Below, piece by piece: positions 1 through 6,495 of a DNA stretch of 7,268 nucleotides. The notes under the pieces were generated by a model that saw nothing but the letters and a program-made list of their open reading frames with translations, was not told the origin of the DNA and did no database searches. Every line of letters begins with the position of its first letter. Positions within the stretch are counted from its first letter, which is position 1. The position numbers and the translations under genes were made by a program. Source of the stretch: Gammaproteobacteria bacterium (lineage in GTDB: Bacteria; Pseudomonadota; Gammaproteobacteria; DSM-26407); the NCBI GenBank assembly GCA_028694565.1, contig JAQVKR010000132.1, forward strand, positions 1 through 7,268, written 5' to 3'.

Positions 1-618
<618 letters not shown>

Positions 619-734
619 TTAAATCCGGCTCGCGCGGCACCCCGACCGGGAACTGCGGTCACGACCATCGGTTTCGGATGCGGCCGGGGCCGCTCCACCA
701 GTTACCGCTCCGGACCCTGGCTTCCGCCCGGAGC

Positions 735-781
735 AATCAAAAGGGGGCGGCGCATCAGCCCCGGGGCTGATGCGCCGCCCC
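735..781 (-). terminator. Intrinsic terminator after ibaG
   Basis: Positions 744-781 form a perfect 38-nt palindrome, with 19-bp arms meeting between 762 and 763. The RNA would fold into a very GC-rich stem with a minimal loop taken from the central CCCCGGGG. On the minus strand it is followed at once by CTTTTGATT, a short U-tract, and it starts about 30 nt after the ibaG stop. On the plus strand no T-run follows, so it should act mainly on leftward transcription. It would close the ibaG transcript (and any read-through from mlaB) before murA. Confidence 0.8.
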
Positions 782-810
782 GCCCGGTCCGCATCTGCCG
801 GCCGGACGAC

Positions 811-1053
811 TCAGCCGCCCTGCGCCGCCTCCGCTGAGGTGGCGGTCTTCAGGTTGAGGGCGTGGATGGTGCCGTTGATGATGCGATCGCCCAGGGTGGC
901 GAAGACCATCCGCTGCCGCTCCAGGGAGCGCTTGCCCTCGAAGTCGTCGCACACGACCGTGGCCTCGAAGTGGCTCCCGTCGCCGGTGACCTGGGCGGTG
1001 CTGCCCGGGAGGCCGGCCTCGATCAGGCGCTTGATTTCCGCGGGATCGAACAT
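811..1053 (-). CDS. ibaG: BolA-family protein IbaG (YrbA-like)
   Basis: An 80-residue BolA-family protein. The family pairs with monothiol glutaredoxins to bind or transfer [2Fe-2S] clusters. E. coli IbaG, encoded at the same place between mlaB and murA, is linked to acid stress. The fold is visible: an N-terminal helix (residues 4-14), the GDGSHF motif at 24-29 with the candidate cluster-ligand His28, and the conserved C-terminal histidine in GTIHAL (His64). The ATG at 1053 is chosen because AGGAG lies 6 nt upstream and the length matches the family. The frame stays open further upstream, with ATGs at 1098 and 1158, but those would add an Arg/Gly-rich tail not typical of the family. The ATG at 1158 also lies inside the predicted -10 box. 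The gene is followed by a strong terminator and preceded by 318 nt with a likely promoter, so it may be transcribed independently of mla. Confidence 0.93.
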   Translation of the reverse strand: MFDPAEIKRLIEAGLPGSTAQVTGDGSHFEATVVCDDFEGKRSLERQRMVFATLGDRIINGTIHALNLKTATSAEAAQGG

Positions 1054-1371
1054 GGCTTTCTCCTGTCTCGCCTCACGCGCTATGCCCGCGCGTTTCATTA
1101 TTTTCGGGAATCGGCCGCCTCCAGCGCGCCCGGCCCCCCGTGACAAGGGTGGGATCATATAGGAAACAGCCGTCGCGGCGAAACCTCGCGCCGCCGGCCG
1201 GGATGTTTCATCTCAGGGGCTCGGGGGCGGAGGACCGGGGAGGGATGCCGTTGGCGCCCGGCCCACCCGGCCTTCCTCGCGTCATTCGCCCGGGAATACA
1301 GGCACTTGCCCACTGAACAGGGCCGTGGGCCCCGTCCGTGGCGGGAGCCGCCGCCGCGCGGCCGGCGGACC
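1054..1371. other. 318-nt intergenic region between mlaB and ibaG
   Basis: I see no convincing gene on either strand. Read leftward, it first holds GC-rich self-complementary stretches just after the mlaB stop, for example CCGCC...GGCGG near 1350-1370 and GCCCAC...GTGGGC near 1310-1333. None has a following T-run, so no clear intrinsic terminator for mlaB is present. The left part holds the proposed ibaG promoter and its Shine-Dalgarno. The region is long for a junction that is nearly contiguous in E. coli. Confidence 0.6.
1154..1182 (-). promoter_or_regulatory. Candidate sigma-70 promoter for ibaG
   Basis: On the minus strand, a -10 box TATGAT (1154-1159, one mismatch to consensus) lies 17 nt downstream of a weak -35 TTCGCC (1177-1182). 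It is an AT-rich island in an otherwise very GC-rich gap. Transcription would start near 1147, giving a leader of about 95 nt before the ibaG ATG. This is assigned by motif only. Confidence 0.45.
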
Positions 1372-1671
1372 TCAGGCGAGCCCGAGGATCTCCTCCAGGC
1401 CGCTGATCCGGGCGATGGAGAGCAGTTGCTCCGGCACGCCGGTGAAAACGGGCGCCCGCCCCTGGCGGCGCCCCTCGCGGACCCACTCCACCAGCAGCGC
1501 CAGCCCCGCGCTGTCCACCCGGACCACCCCGGACAGATCCAGCGTCGGCGTCCCGTCGCCGGAGAAGAGCCCGCGCCCCGACTCCAGGACCTCCGGAACC
1601 GTGGCGAAGCCCAGCTCGCCCTGGAGCCGGAAGGAGCCGTCGGCGGCCCGTTCGAGGGTAAGGTTGCTCAC
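1372..1671 (-). CDS. mlaB: MlaB, STAS-domain subunit of the phospholipid ABC transporter
   Basis: A 99-residue STAS-domain protein. In the MlaFEDB complex, MlaB sits on the cytoplasmic ATPase MlaF and is needed for its stability and activity. The hallmark segment is LDLSGVVRVDSAGLALL (residues 44-60). Ser54 in DSAG is at the position of Thr52 of E. coli MlaB, which is important for activity there. The length matches the family (about 97 residues). The start is GTG at 1671, overlapping the mlaC stop in a GTGA junction (1668-1671), which indicates translational coupling. It is the last gene of the mla operon here. Ser in place of Thr is common among STAS proteins and is not by itself unusual. 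Confidence 0.93.
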   Translation of the reverse strand: MSNLTLERAADGSFRLQGELGFATVPEVLESGRGLFSGDGTPTLDLSGVVRVDSAGLALLVEWVREGRRQGRAPVFTGVPEQLLSIARISGLEEILGLA

Positions 1672-2273
1672 TTGCCGCCGTGGTTGCGCTGCTGCAGGTT
1701 CGCGATCAGGCCGTCGATGCCGGATTTGCGAATCTCGCTGGCGAAGCTGGCGCGGTAGTTGGTCACCAGGCTGATGTTGTCGATGACCACGTCATAGACC
1801 TTCCAGCCGCTGTCCGCCCGGTACAGGCTGTAGTTGATGGGAATGGGGTAGCCGCCGGGCTGCTGCACCTCGGTGCGCACCAGCACGTCCCCGTCCGTCT
1901 CGCTGCCGCGCATGGGCAGGTAGGCGATCTTCTGGTCCGTGTACTCCCACAGCGCCTTGCTGTAGGTGCGCACCAGCATAGCCTGGAACTCGTGGGCGAA
2001 GCGCCCGCGCTGGTCCGCGTCCGCCTGGCGCCAGTACTTGCCCAGCACCAGCCGCGACATGCGCTCGAAGTCGAAGTGGGGCAGGACCACGGCATCCACC
2101 AGATCGTAGAGCTTCTGGGGCTCGGACTGGTAGGCCTCCCGGTTCTGCTTGAAGGTGTCCAGGATCCGATCGGCGGTGTCCCGCACCAGCTCGGTGGGCC
2201 CCATGGAGGCCTGCGCCGTCGCGCCGCCGAGCAGCAGCAGCGCGGCGGCCAGCCAGTGAATCACGGTTCTCAT
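1668..2273 (-). CDS. mlaC: MlaC, periplasmic phospholipid-binding shuttle
   Basis: A 201-residue member of the MlaC/Ttg2D family (Tol_Tol_Ttg2). It carries phospholipid across the periplasm between the outer-membrane MlaA complex and inner-membrane MlaFEDB. It has a classic Sec signal peptide: a positive start (MR), a hydrophobic core about residues 6-17, and a likely cleavage after AQA at residue 22. Family signatures follow: the FDFERMSRLVLGKYWR region around residues 67-82, a helix with TYSKALWEY, the strand GWKVYDVVIDNISLV, and the C-terminal NYRASFASEI...GIDGLI. The ATG at 2273 has GGAG about 8 nt upstream. It lies 61 nt after mlaD and its stop overlaps the mlaB start by 4 nt. No MlaA homologue is in the window, as is usual. 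Confidence 0.95.
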   Translation of the reverse strand: MRTVIHWLAAALLLLGGATAQASMGPTELVRDTADRILDTFKQNREAYQSEPQKLYDLVDAVVLPHFDFERMSRLVLGKYWRQADADQRGRFAHEFQAMLVRTYSKALWEYTDQKIAYLPMRGSETDGDVLVRTEVQQPGGYPIPINYSLYRADSGWKVYDVVIDNISLVTNYRASFASEIRKSGIDGLIANLQQRNHGGK

Positions 2274-2334
2274 TGTTGTTGCTCCGTCGGCAAATCAGAT
2301 TCGGTCATACATTGGACCACCGGAAGGGGCGATG

Positions 2335-2811
2335 TCACTCCGCGGCCGCGCCCTCCTGGGCCTTGCTGAACAGGAACTGCCCCACGATCTGCTCCAGCAC
2401 CAGGGCGGACTGGGTGAGCTTGATCTCGTCACCGTCCTTCAGAAAGCGCAGATCGCCGCCCGGGTCGAGCCCGATGTACTGCTCGCCGAGCAGGCCCGCG
2501 GTGAGGATGCTCGCCGAGGTGTCGGCCGGCAGCTTGTCGTACTGGGGATCGATGTTCATGGTGACCACGGCCTGGTAGGTCTCGCTGTCGAAGCCGATGC
2601 CCGACACCCGGCCGACCAGCACGCCGGACATGCGCACCGGCGAGCGCACGGTGAGCCCCCCGATGTTGTCGAAATGGGCGCTGACGGCATAGCCGCTCTC
2701 CGCCTTGAAGGTGCTGAGATTGCTCACCTTCATCGCCAGCATGAACAGGGCGGCGAGGCCCGCGGCGACGAACACACCGACGCCGATCTCCACCGTTCTC
2801 GAATGCAGCAT
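2335..2811 (-). CDS. mlaD: MlaD, MCE-domain substrate-binding subunit
   Basis: A 158-residue MCE protein, anchored by one N-terminal transmembrane helix (about residues 9-28). In E. coli MlaD forms a homohexameric periplasmic ring on MlaE with a hydrophobic pore for lipids. The MCE domain covers about residues 40-117. Clear signatures are the AHFDNIGGLTVRSPVRMSGV segment (45-64), VGRVSGI, and the pore-loop region GLLGEQYIGL (106-115). A helix containing LVLEQIVGQFLF follows, as in E. coli. It is shorter than E. coli MlaD (183 residues), lacking an insert after the pore loop and most of the disordered C-terminal tail. Its ATG (2811) directly abuts the mlaE stop (TAAATG), so the two are probably translationally coupled. 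Confidence 0.95.
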   Translation of the reverse strand: MLHSRTVEIGVGVFVAAGLAALFMLAMKVSNLSTFKAESGYAVSAHFDNIGGLTVRSPVRMSGVLVGRVSGIGFDSETYQAVVTMNIDPQYDKLPADTSASILTAGLLGEQYIGLDPGGDLRFLKDGDEIKLTQSALVLEQIVGQFLFSKAQEGAAAE

Positions 2812-3591
2812 TTACACGCCTCCGAACATGAGTGCCGTGAGGACGAAGTCCAGGCCCAGCACCGCCAGGGCCGTGTGCACCACGGTGCGGGTGGTGGCAC
2901 GGCTCACCCCTTCCGAGGTGGGCACCGCGTCATAGCCCTCGAACAGGGCGATCCAGGTGGCCACGAAACCGAACACGGCGCTCTTGATCACGCCGTTGAC
3001 GATGTCCTCGTAGAAATCCACTTTCGCCGTCATCTGCGACCAGAAGGCGCCGTCGTCCACGCCCAGCAGGCCGACACCGACGAACCAGCCCCCGAACACG
3101 CCCACGGCGCTGAAGATGGCCGCCAGCAGGGGCATGGAGATGAACCCGGCCAGGAACCGCGGGGCCACCACCCGGCGCAGCGGGTCCACCGCCATCATCT
3201 CCATCCCGGCCAGCTGCTCGGTCGCCTTCATCAGCCCGATCTCGGCGGTCAGCGCCGAGCCGGCCCGGCCGGCGAACAGCAGCGCGGTGACCACCGGCCC
3301 CAGCTCGCGCACCAGGGACAGGGCCACCACCACGCTCAGCGCCTCCTCGGAGCCGAAATCGACCAGGGTATTGTAGCCCTGCAGGCCGAGCACCATGCCC
3401 ACGAACAGGCCGGAGACGGTGACGATGAGCAGCGACAGCACGCCCACCGAATAGACCTGCTGGACGACCAGGCGGAGGCGGAACAGCAGGCCCGGGGTCC
3501 CCATCAGCACGTAGAGCAGGAACAGGTGGCCCCGGCCGAGGCGCTCGAACATGCCCAGGGCCCAGCGGCCCAGGTTCTGGAGGGTGTCCAT
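2812..3591 (-). CDS. mlaE: MlaE, permease subunit of the phospholipid ABC transporter
   Basis: A 259-residue MlaE-family permease, which forms the inner-membrane core of MlaFEDB as a dimer between MlaF and the MlaD ring. The sequence shows an N-terminal amphipathic interfacial segment (about residues 1-30) and then several hydrophobic helices (about 47-75, 86-108, 145-178, 200-218, 238-256). The family-defining coupling loop [20 protein letters not shown] (121-140) precedes VVAPRFLAG, and AEIGLM lies just before the loop. The ATG at 3591 was chosen because the MDTLQNLG start gives the E. coli length (about 260). A GGAG lies 10 nt upstream, which is rather far. The frame is open far upstream, but that region overlaps mlaF and does not look like MlaE. 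Unusually, it is separated from mlaF by 140 nt. Confidence 0.95.
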   Translation of the reverse strand: MDTLQNLGRWALGMFERLGRGHLFLLYVLMGTPGLLFRLRLVVQQVYSVGVLSLLIVTVSGLFVGMVLGLQGYNTLVDFGSEEALSVVVALSLVRELGPVVTALLFAGRAGSALTAEIGLMKATEQLAGMEMMAVDPLRRVVAPRFLAGFISMPLLAAIFSAVGVFGGWFVGVGLLGVDDGAFWSQMTAKVDFYEDIVNGVIKSAVFGFVATWIALFEGYDAVPTSEGVSRATTRTVVHTALAVLGLDFVLTALMFGGV

Positions 3592-3731
3592 CAGCGTACC
3601 GCTCCGCTCTTGGAGGCGCGCCCGAAAGCGCCATGGCCGCGTTGCGGCGCCGGACGCGGAAGCAGCGCCGCGCCCTGTCCCGGCGCTTTCGGGGCGGCGC
3701 TGAAAACACCTCCGGGAGTGCGGCGGTACAT
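3592..3731 (-). other. Structured spacer between mlaF and mlaE with a bridging 46-codon ORF
   Basis: This 140-nt spacer contains a perfect 12-bp inverted repeat (3621-3632 with 3682-3693; arm CCCGAAAGCGCC) enclosing 49 nt. A second 7-bp inverted repeat is nested inside it (3644-3650 with 3665-3671, GCGGCGC/GCGCCGC). No T-run follows on the minus strand, so it is not an intrinsic terminator. A reading frame of 46 codons starts with ATG directly after the mlaF stop (TAGATG) and ends in TGATG, its stop sharing one base with the mlaE start. It would encode a basic, Ala/Gly/Pro/Arg-rich peptide beginning [18 protein letters not shown]. By my count only 32 of its 45 codons after the ATG end in G or C, low for this genome, so it may not be a selected gene. 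It could help ribosomes cross the spacer. Confidence 0.5.
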
Positions 3732-4541
3732 CTAGCCCGCCCCCAGCAGATCGTCGGCGAAATCGGGCGCCGGGTAGTGGAACGGCACCGGCCCGTCGGG
3801 CTCGCCGTGCATGAACTGGTTGACCCAGGGCGAACGCTCCCGGTCCAGCGCCTCCGGGGTCCCCTGGGCCACCACCTTGCCGCCGGAGATGAGATAGATG
3901 TAGTCGGCGATGCCGGCGGTCTCGGCCACGTCGTGGGAGACCACCACGCTGGTCAGCCCCAGGGCGTCGTTGAGCAGCCGGATCAGCTTCACCAGCACCC
4001 CCATGGACATGGGGTCCTGCCCCGTGAACGGCTCGTCGTACATGATCATCATCGGGTCCAGGGCGATGGCGCGCGCCAGCGCCACGCGCCGGGCCATGCC
4101 GCCGGAGAGCTCGCTCGGCATGAGATCGCGCGCCCCCCGCAGCCCCACCGCCTCCAGCTTCATCAGCACCAGGTCGCGAATCAGCGCCTCGCCCAGGCGG
4201 GTGTGCTCGCGCAGGGGGAAGGCGACGTTGTCGAACACCGTCAGGTCGGTGAGCAGCGCCCCGCTCTGGAACAGCATGCCCATGCGCTTGCGCAGGTCGA
4301 AGAGCTGGTCGCGGCGCAGGCGGGGCACTTCCTGGCCGTCGACGCGGATGGAGCCCGAAAGCGGACGCAGCTGGCCGCCGATGAGGCGCAGCAGGGTGGT
4401 CTTTCCGGTGCCGCTCGGCCCCATGATGGCCGTCACCTTGCCGCGGCGCAGATCGAGGTCGATCCCATCGAAAATCATCCGGTCGCCGCGGGCGAAGCTC
4501 AGCCCCCGGATCTCCACCAGATTGTCGCTGTCCCTGCTCAT
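3732..4541 (-). CDS. mlaF: MlaF, ATPase subunit of the phospholipid ABC transporter
   Basis: A 269-residue ABC ATPase, the same length as E. coli MlaF, which powers phospholipid movement by MlaFEDB from the cytoplasmic face. All motifs are intact: Walker [10 protein letters not shown] (41-49, Lys47), Q-loop Gln92 in [17 protein letters not shown] signature LSGGM (145-149), Walker B MIMYDEP (165-171) with catalytic Glu170, and the H-loop His203 in VVVSHD. A C-terminal extension (about 239-269, including [19 protein letters not shown]) is typical of MlaF and contacts the partner subunit in E. coli structures. It is the first gene of the mla operon. The ATG at 4541 has no good Shine-Dalgarno, but [16 protein letters not shown] is the expected N terminus. 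A candidate promoter lies 75-100 nt upstream. Confidence 0.96.
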   Translation of the reverse strand: MSRDSDNLVEIRGLSFARGDRMIFDGIDLDLRRGKVTAIMGPSGTGKTTLLRLIGGQLRPLSGSIRVDGQEVPRLRRDQLFDLRKRMGMLFQSGALLTDLTVFDNVAFPLREHTRLGEALIRDLVLMKLEAVGLRGARDLMPSELSGGMARRVALARAIALDPMMIMYDEPFTGQDPMSMGVLVKLIRLLNDALGLTSVVVSHDVAETAGIADYIYLISGGKVVAQGTPEALDRERSPWVNQFMHGEPDGPVPFHYPAPDFADDLLGAG

Positions 4542-4614
4542 GCCGAACCGGCGTGCCCCGTATCGTGTTCAGAAAGCGCCGGAACCCGCGGCGCGGAAGC
4601 AAAAAAGTCGGGAA

Positions 4615-4643
4615 ATCATAACCGATCGACGCAACACCGGAAA
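4615..4643 (-). promoter_or_regulatory. Candidate sigma-70 promoter of the mla operon
   Basis: On the minus strand, TATGAT (4615-4620, one mismatch to the -10 consensus) is preceded after 17 nt by TTTCCG (4638-4643, a weak -35). Transcription would start near 4608, giving a leader of about 67 nt before mlaF. A run of six T (minus strand, 4601-4606) lies just downstream of the predicted start. The -10 sequence and the weak -35 resemble those proposed for ibaG. Motif evidence only. Confidence 0.5.
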
Positions 4644-4659
4644 GCGACCGGATCCCGCT

Positions 4660-5253
4660 TCAGCCCATGAGCTCGGCCAGTCCGCGCAGTTGGCCCAGCA
4701 CTCCGGCGGGCGGCGGCGTGCCGGCCACCACCAGCACCCCTTCCCCGGCGCCCATCGCCGCGGCGAAACCCCGCAGCAGCGCCCCGAGCCCGGGGGCCGG
4801 CAAATCCGCCGGTGGCTCGCACCAGCCGAGCCCGGCCGCCGTCGCGGCGGGCCAGGGCCGGTCGGGCCGCCAGCACGGCCGCAGGCCGCGGGCCGCGGCC
4901 TCCTCCGCCGGCCCCAGCCACCAGGCCGGCGCCGCCGGCAGGTCCGCCACGCCCCACGGGGCGCCGGGCGGCACGAGGAAGCCGCCCAGCCGCTGGCCGA
5001 GGACCGCGCAGCGTGCCGCCGCCTGCCCGCCGGCCTCCAGGGGCAGCTCCACCAGGAAGCGGAACGACGGCGCCGTCTCGCCGGCCCAGTGGGCCAGCTC
5101 CCGTCCGGTGGCGCCCAGGGCCAGCGGCGCCGGCACCACCACCGCCGGAAACGCGTTGGCATAGTAGGCCAGCCGCCACTCCTCGGGCAGATCCGCCGGA
5201 TAGAAGCCGCCCTCCCAGCCCGGATGGTCCCAGCCGTAAGCCGCGATGCGCAT
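4660..5253 (-). CDS. Compact DUF72-like (YecE-related) protein
   Basis: A 197-residue protein, probably soluble and cytoplasmic, with no signal peptide or membrane segment. The N terminus, MRIAAYGWDHPGWEGGFYP followed by LPEEWRLAYYANAF, matches the usual start of DUF72/YecE proteins (a GTSGW..P.W.G.FYP pattern followed by YY...F). Those proteins form a TIM-barrel-like fold of unknown function. Beyond this the match fades. The TVE.N.TFY segment typical after the YY motif is replaced by PAVVVPAPLALG, although RFLVELPL and LGQRLGGFLVPPG resemble later family strands. It is shorter than usual (about 240-300). The ATG at 5253 is chosen for its GGGAGG 5 nt upstream; a TTG at 5274 is possible but has no support. 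It sits alone between mlaF and the divergent yrbG unit. The family call is by recall of the pattern and the function is unknown. Confidence 0.65.
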   Translation of the reverse strand: MRIAAYGWDHPGWEGGFYPADLPEEWRLAYYANAFPAVVVPAPLALGATGRELAHWAGETAPSFRFLVELPLEAGGQAAARCAVLGQRLGGFLVPPGAPWGVADLPAAPAWWLGPAEEAAARGLRPCWRPDRPWPAATAAGLGWCEPPADLPAPGLGALLRGFAAAMGAGEGVLVVAGTPPPAGVLGQLRGLAELMG

Positions 5254-5268
5254 CCCCGCCTCCCAAGG

Positions 5269-5298
5269 TTGCAATGCCTGGCCCAGTCACATTCTAAT
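5269..5298 (+). promoter_or_regulatory. Candidate sigma-70 promoter of the yrbG-kdsD unit
   Basis: TTGCAA (5269-5274, four of six matches to the -35) and TCTAAT (5293-5298, five of six to the -10) are separated by 18 nt. Transcription would start near 5305, about 24 nt before the ATG of the 48-codon ORF and about 165 nt before yrbG. On the opposite strand the same AT-rich core gives TAGAAT (5291-5296), which could serve as the -10 of the DUF72-like gene. Confidence 0.55.
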
Positions 5299-5328
5299 GT
5301 CCGGCCCGGAACCCAGGTAGCGTGACCC

Positions 5329-5475
5329 ATGAACCTCGACACATCCAGCGAGTCGCCCGAAGGGAGCGCCCGGCACGGCGCCGCGCCGCCTGCCGCGCAC
5401 CGCGCCCTGCCCATCCCGGAGGCCCCGGCCGCGCCGGAATCCACGGAGCACGGCGCCAGCCTCCTCATGCCATGA
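5329..5475 (+). CDS. Hypothetical 48-residue protein overlapping the yrbG start
   Basis: A short frame beginning MNLDTSSESPEGSARHGAAP and ending GASLLMP. I do not recognise it. It is Ala/Pro/Glu/Ser-rich, likely disordered, with no signal peptide or membrane segment. Three features support translation. Its TGA overlaps the yrbG ATG in an ATGA junction (5472-5475), the classic coupling arrangement. yrbG has no Shine-Dalgarno of its own. The predicted promoter puts the transcript start about 24 nt before this ATG. By my count 42 of 47 codons after the ATG end in G or C, in line with real genes nearby. Against it, the AGG at 5315-5317 is 11 nt from the ATG, a little far, and a peptide this short could arise by chance in GC-rich DNA. 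The function may simply be to deliver ribosomes to yrbG. Confidence 0.5.
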   Translation: MNLDTSSESPEGSARHGAAPPAAHRALPIPEAPAAPESTEHGASLLMP

Positions 5476-6437
5476 CCCTGTCGATCCTCGCCGTCATCGC
5501 CGGATTCGTCCTGCTCGTCCTGGCCGGCGATCGCTTCGTCACCGGGGCGGCGGCCCTGGCCCGGAACCTCGGGGTCGCGCCCCTCATCATCGGCCTCACC
5601 ATCGTGGCCTTCGGCACCTCGGCCCCGGAAATGGCCGTTTCGGCCACCGCCGCCTGGGTGGGCAACCCGGGCCTGGCCATCGGCAACGCCATCGGCTCCA
5701 ACATCGCCAACATCGGCCTGGTGCTGGGTCTCACCGCCCTCATCCAGCCCCTGCACGTCCATTCCAACACGCTGCGCCGGGAGTTCCCGGTGCTGCTCGC
5801 CATCACGCTGCTCACCCTGGCGCTGCTGCTCGACGGCGAGCTCGGCCGGCTCGACGGCGTGGTGCTCATCGCCGGGCTGGGGCTGATGATCCACTGGATG
5901 GTGGGCATCGGCCGCGCCAGCCGGATCTCCGACCCGATGACCGCCGAGTACGCCGAGGAGGTCCCCCAGGGCATGCCCACCGCCACCGCCCTGCTGTGGC
6001 TCGCCCTCGGCCTGGCGCTGCTCCCGCTGAGCTCGCGGCTGCTGGTGTGGGGCGCGGTGAACATCGCCACGGGGTTCGGCGTGAGCGATCACGTGGTGGG
6101 CCTGACCGTGGTGGCCATCGGCACCAGCCTGCCGGAGCTGGCCGCCTCCGTGGCGGGCGCGGTGAAGCGCGAGCACGACATCGCGCTGGGCAACATTCTC
6201 GGCTCCAACATGTGGAACCTGCTGGCGGTGCTCGGGCTGCCCGGGCTGATCCAGCCCACCCGCCTGGAGCCGGCGGTCATGATCCGGGACTTCCCGGTTA
6301 TGCTAATCTTCACCATCGCCCTGTTCGCCATGGCCTACGGCTTCCGCGACGGCGGCCGCCTCACCCGTGCGGAGGGCGGCCTGCTGCTCGGCGGCTTTGC
6401 CGGCTACATGGCCGCCCTGGTCCTGACCGGGGCATGA
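5472..6437 (+). CDS. yrbG: YrbG-type calcium/sodium (cation) antiporter, CaCA superfamily
   Basis: A 321-residue inner-membrane protein (E. coli YrbG has 325), predicted to exchange Ca2+ or another cation for Na+ or H+. It has the internal duplication of the family. The first alpha-repeat has GTSAPE (48-53) and GNAIGSNIANIGLVLG (71-86). The second has GTSLPE (217-222) and GNILGSNMWNLLAVLG (240-255). The acidic residues Glu53 and Glu222 and the two GSN turns line the cation site in family members. About ten hydrophobic helices are visible, with a hydrophilic loop around 147-170. The ATG at 5472 matches homologues. The same frame is open back to a GTG at 5322, but that adds an Arg/Pro-rich tail that looks non-coding. 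There is no Shine-Dalgarno nearby, so translation is probably coupled to the upstream 48-codon ORF. kdsD follows after 58 nt. The transported ion is not established for YrbG itself. Confidence 0.93.
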   Translation: MTLSILAVIAGFVLLVLAGDRFVTGAAALARNLGVAPLIIGLTIVAFGTSAPEMAVSATAAWVGNPGLAIGNAIGSNIANIGLVLGLTALIQPLHVHSNTLRREFPVLLAITLLTLALLLDGELGRLDGVVLIAGLGLMIHWMVGIGRASRISDPMTAEYAEEVPQGMPTATALLWLALGLALLPLSSRLLVWGAVNIATGFGVSDHVVGLTVVAIGTSLPELAASVAGAVKREHDIALGNILGSNMWNLLAVLGLPGLIQPTRLEPAVMIRDFPVMLIFTIALFAMAYGFRDGGRLTRAEGGLLLGGFAGYMAALVLTGA

Positions 6438-6495
6438 GCCCGCGCAGCAACGGCAGGCAGCGAAGCGCGAACCGCCACCCAGACCCGGAGAACCC

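Noticed and set aside
1054..1158. N-terminal extension of IbaG from ATG 1158 or ATG 1098
   Set aside because: The start at 1053 has a well-placed AGGAG and gives the normal BolA-family length. The extension is Arg/Gly-rich and the far ATG lies in the predicted -10 box.
2274..2334. Internal promoter or leader peptide (ATGTATGACCGAATCTGA) between mlaD and mlaC
   Set aside because: The frame is five codons long with no Shine-Dalgarno, and no -35 lies at a suitable distance from the TATGAC sequence.
2332..3735. 467-codon plus-strand frame rich in His, Gln, Glu and Gly
   Set aside because: It is antisense to mlaD and mlaE, both clear conserved genes. The composition is what GC-rich DNA gives in a shadow frame.
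3621..4580. The 9-mer GAAAGCGCC at 3624-3632 and 4572-4580, with its complement at 3682-3690, flanking mlaF as a possible repeat element
   Set aside because: The shared sequence does not extend beyond 9-12 bases, and two of the copies are just the arms of one hairpin. Chance recurrence in GC-rich DNA is a sufficient explanation.
2812..4602. Single 596-codon open frame suggesting a fusion upstream of MlaE
   Set aside because: Only the last 259 codons are MlaE. The rest is the antisense-free third frame over mlaF, low-complexity Arg/Ala/Pro/Gly, while MlaF is intact in its own frame.
4601..4630. Possible intrinsic terminator of the DUF72-like gene ending in the T6 run at 4601-4606
   Set aside because: Only a 4-bp stem (TCGG/CCGA) with a long loop precedes the T-run, too weak to support. 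The same bases fit better as a promoter.
5322..5471. N-terminal extension of YrbG by 50 residues from a GTG
   Set aside because: The added sequence is Arg/Pro/Ala-rich with no similarity to the family. The start at 5472 gives the normal length, and a different frame over the same bases looks more coding-like.
4569..6176. 535-codon minus-strand frame crossing the divergent promoter
   Set aside because: It overlaps yrbG antisense and the DUF72-like gene out of frame. It has shadow-like His/Gln/Arg-rich composition and no recognisable domain.
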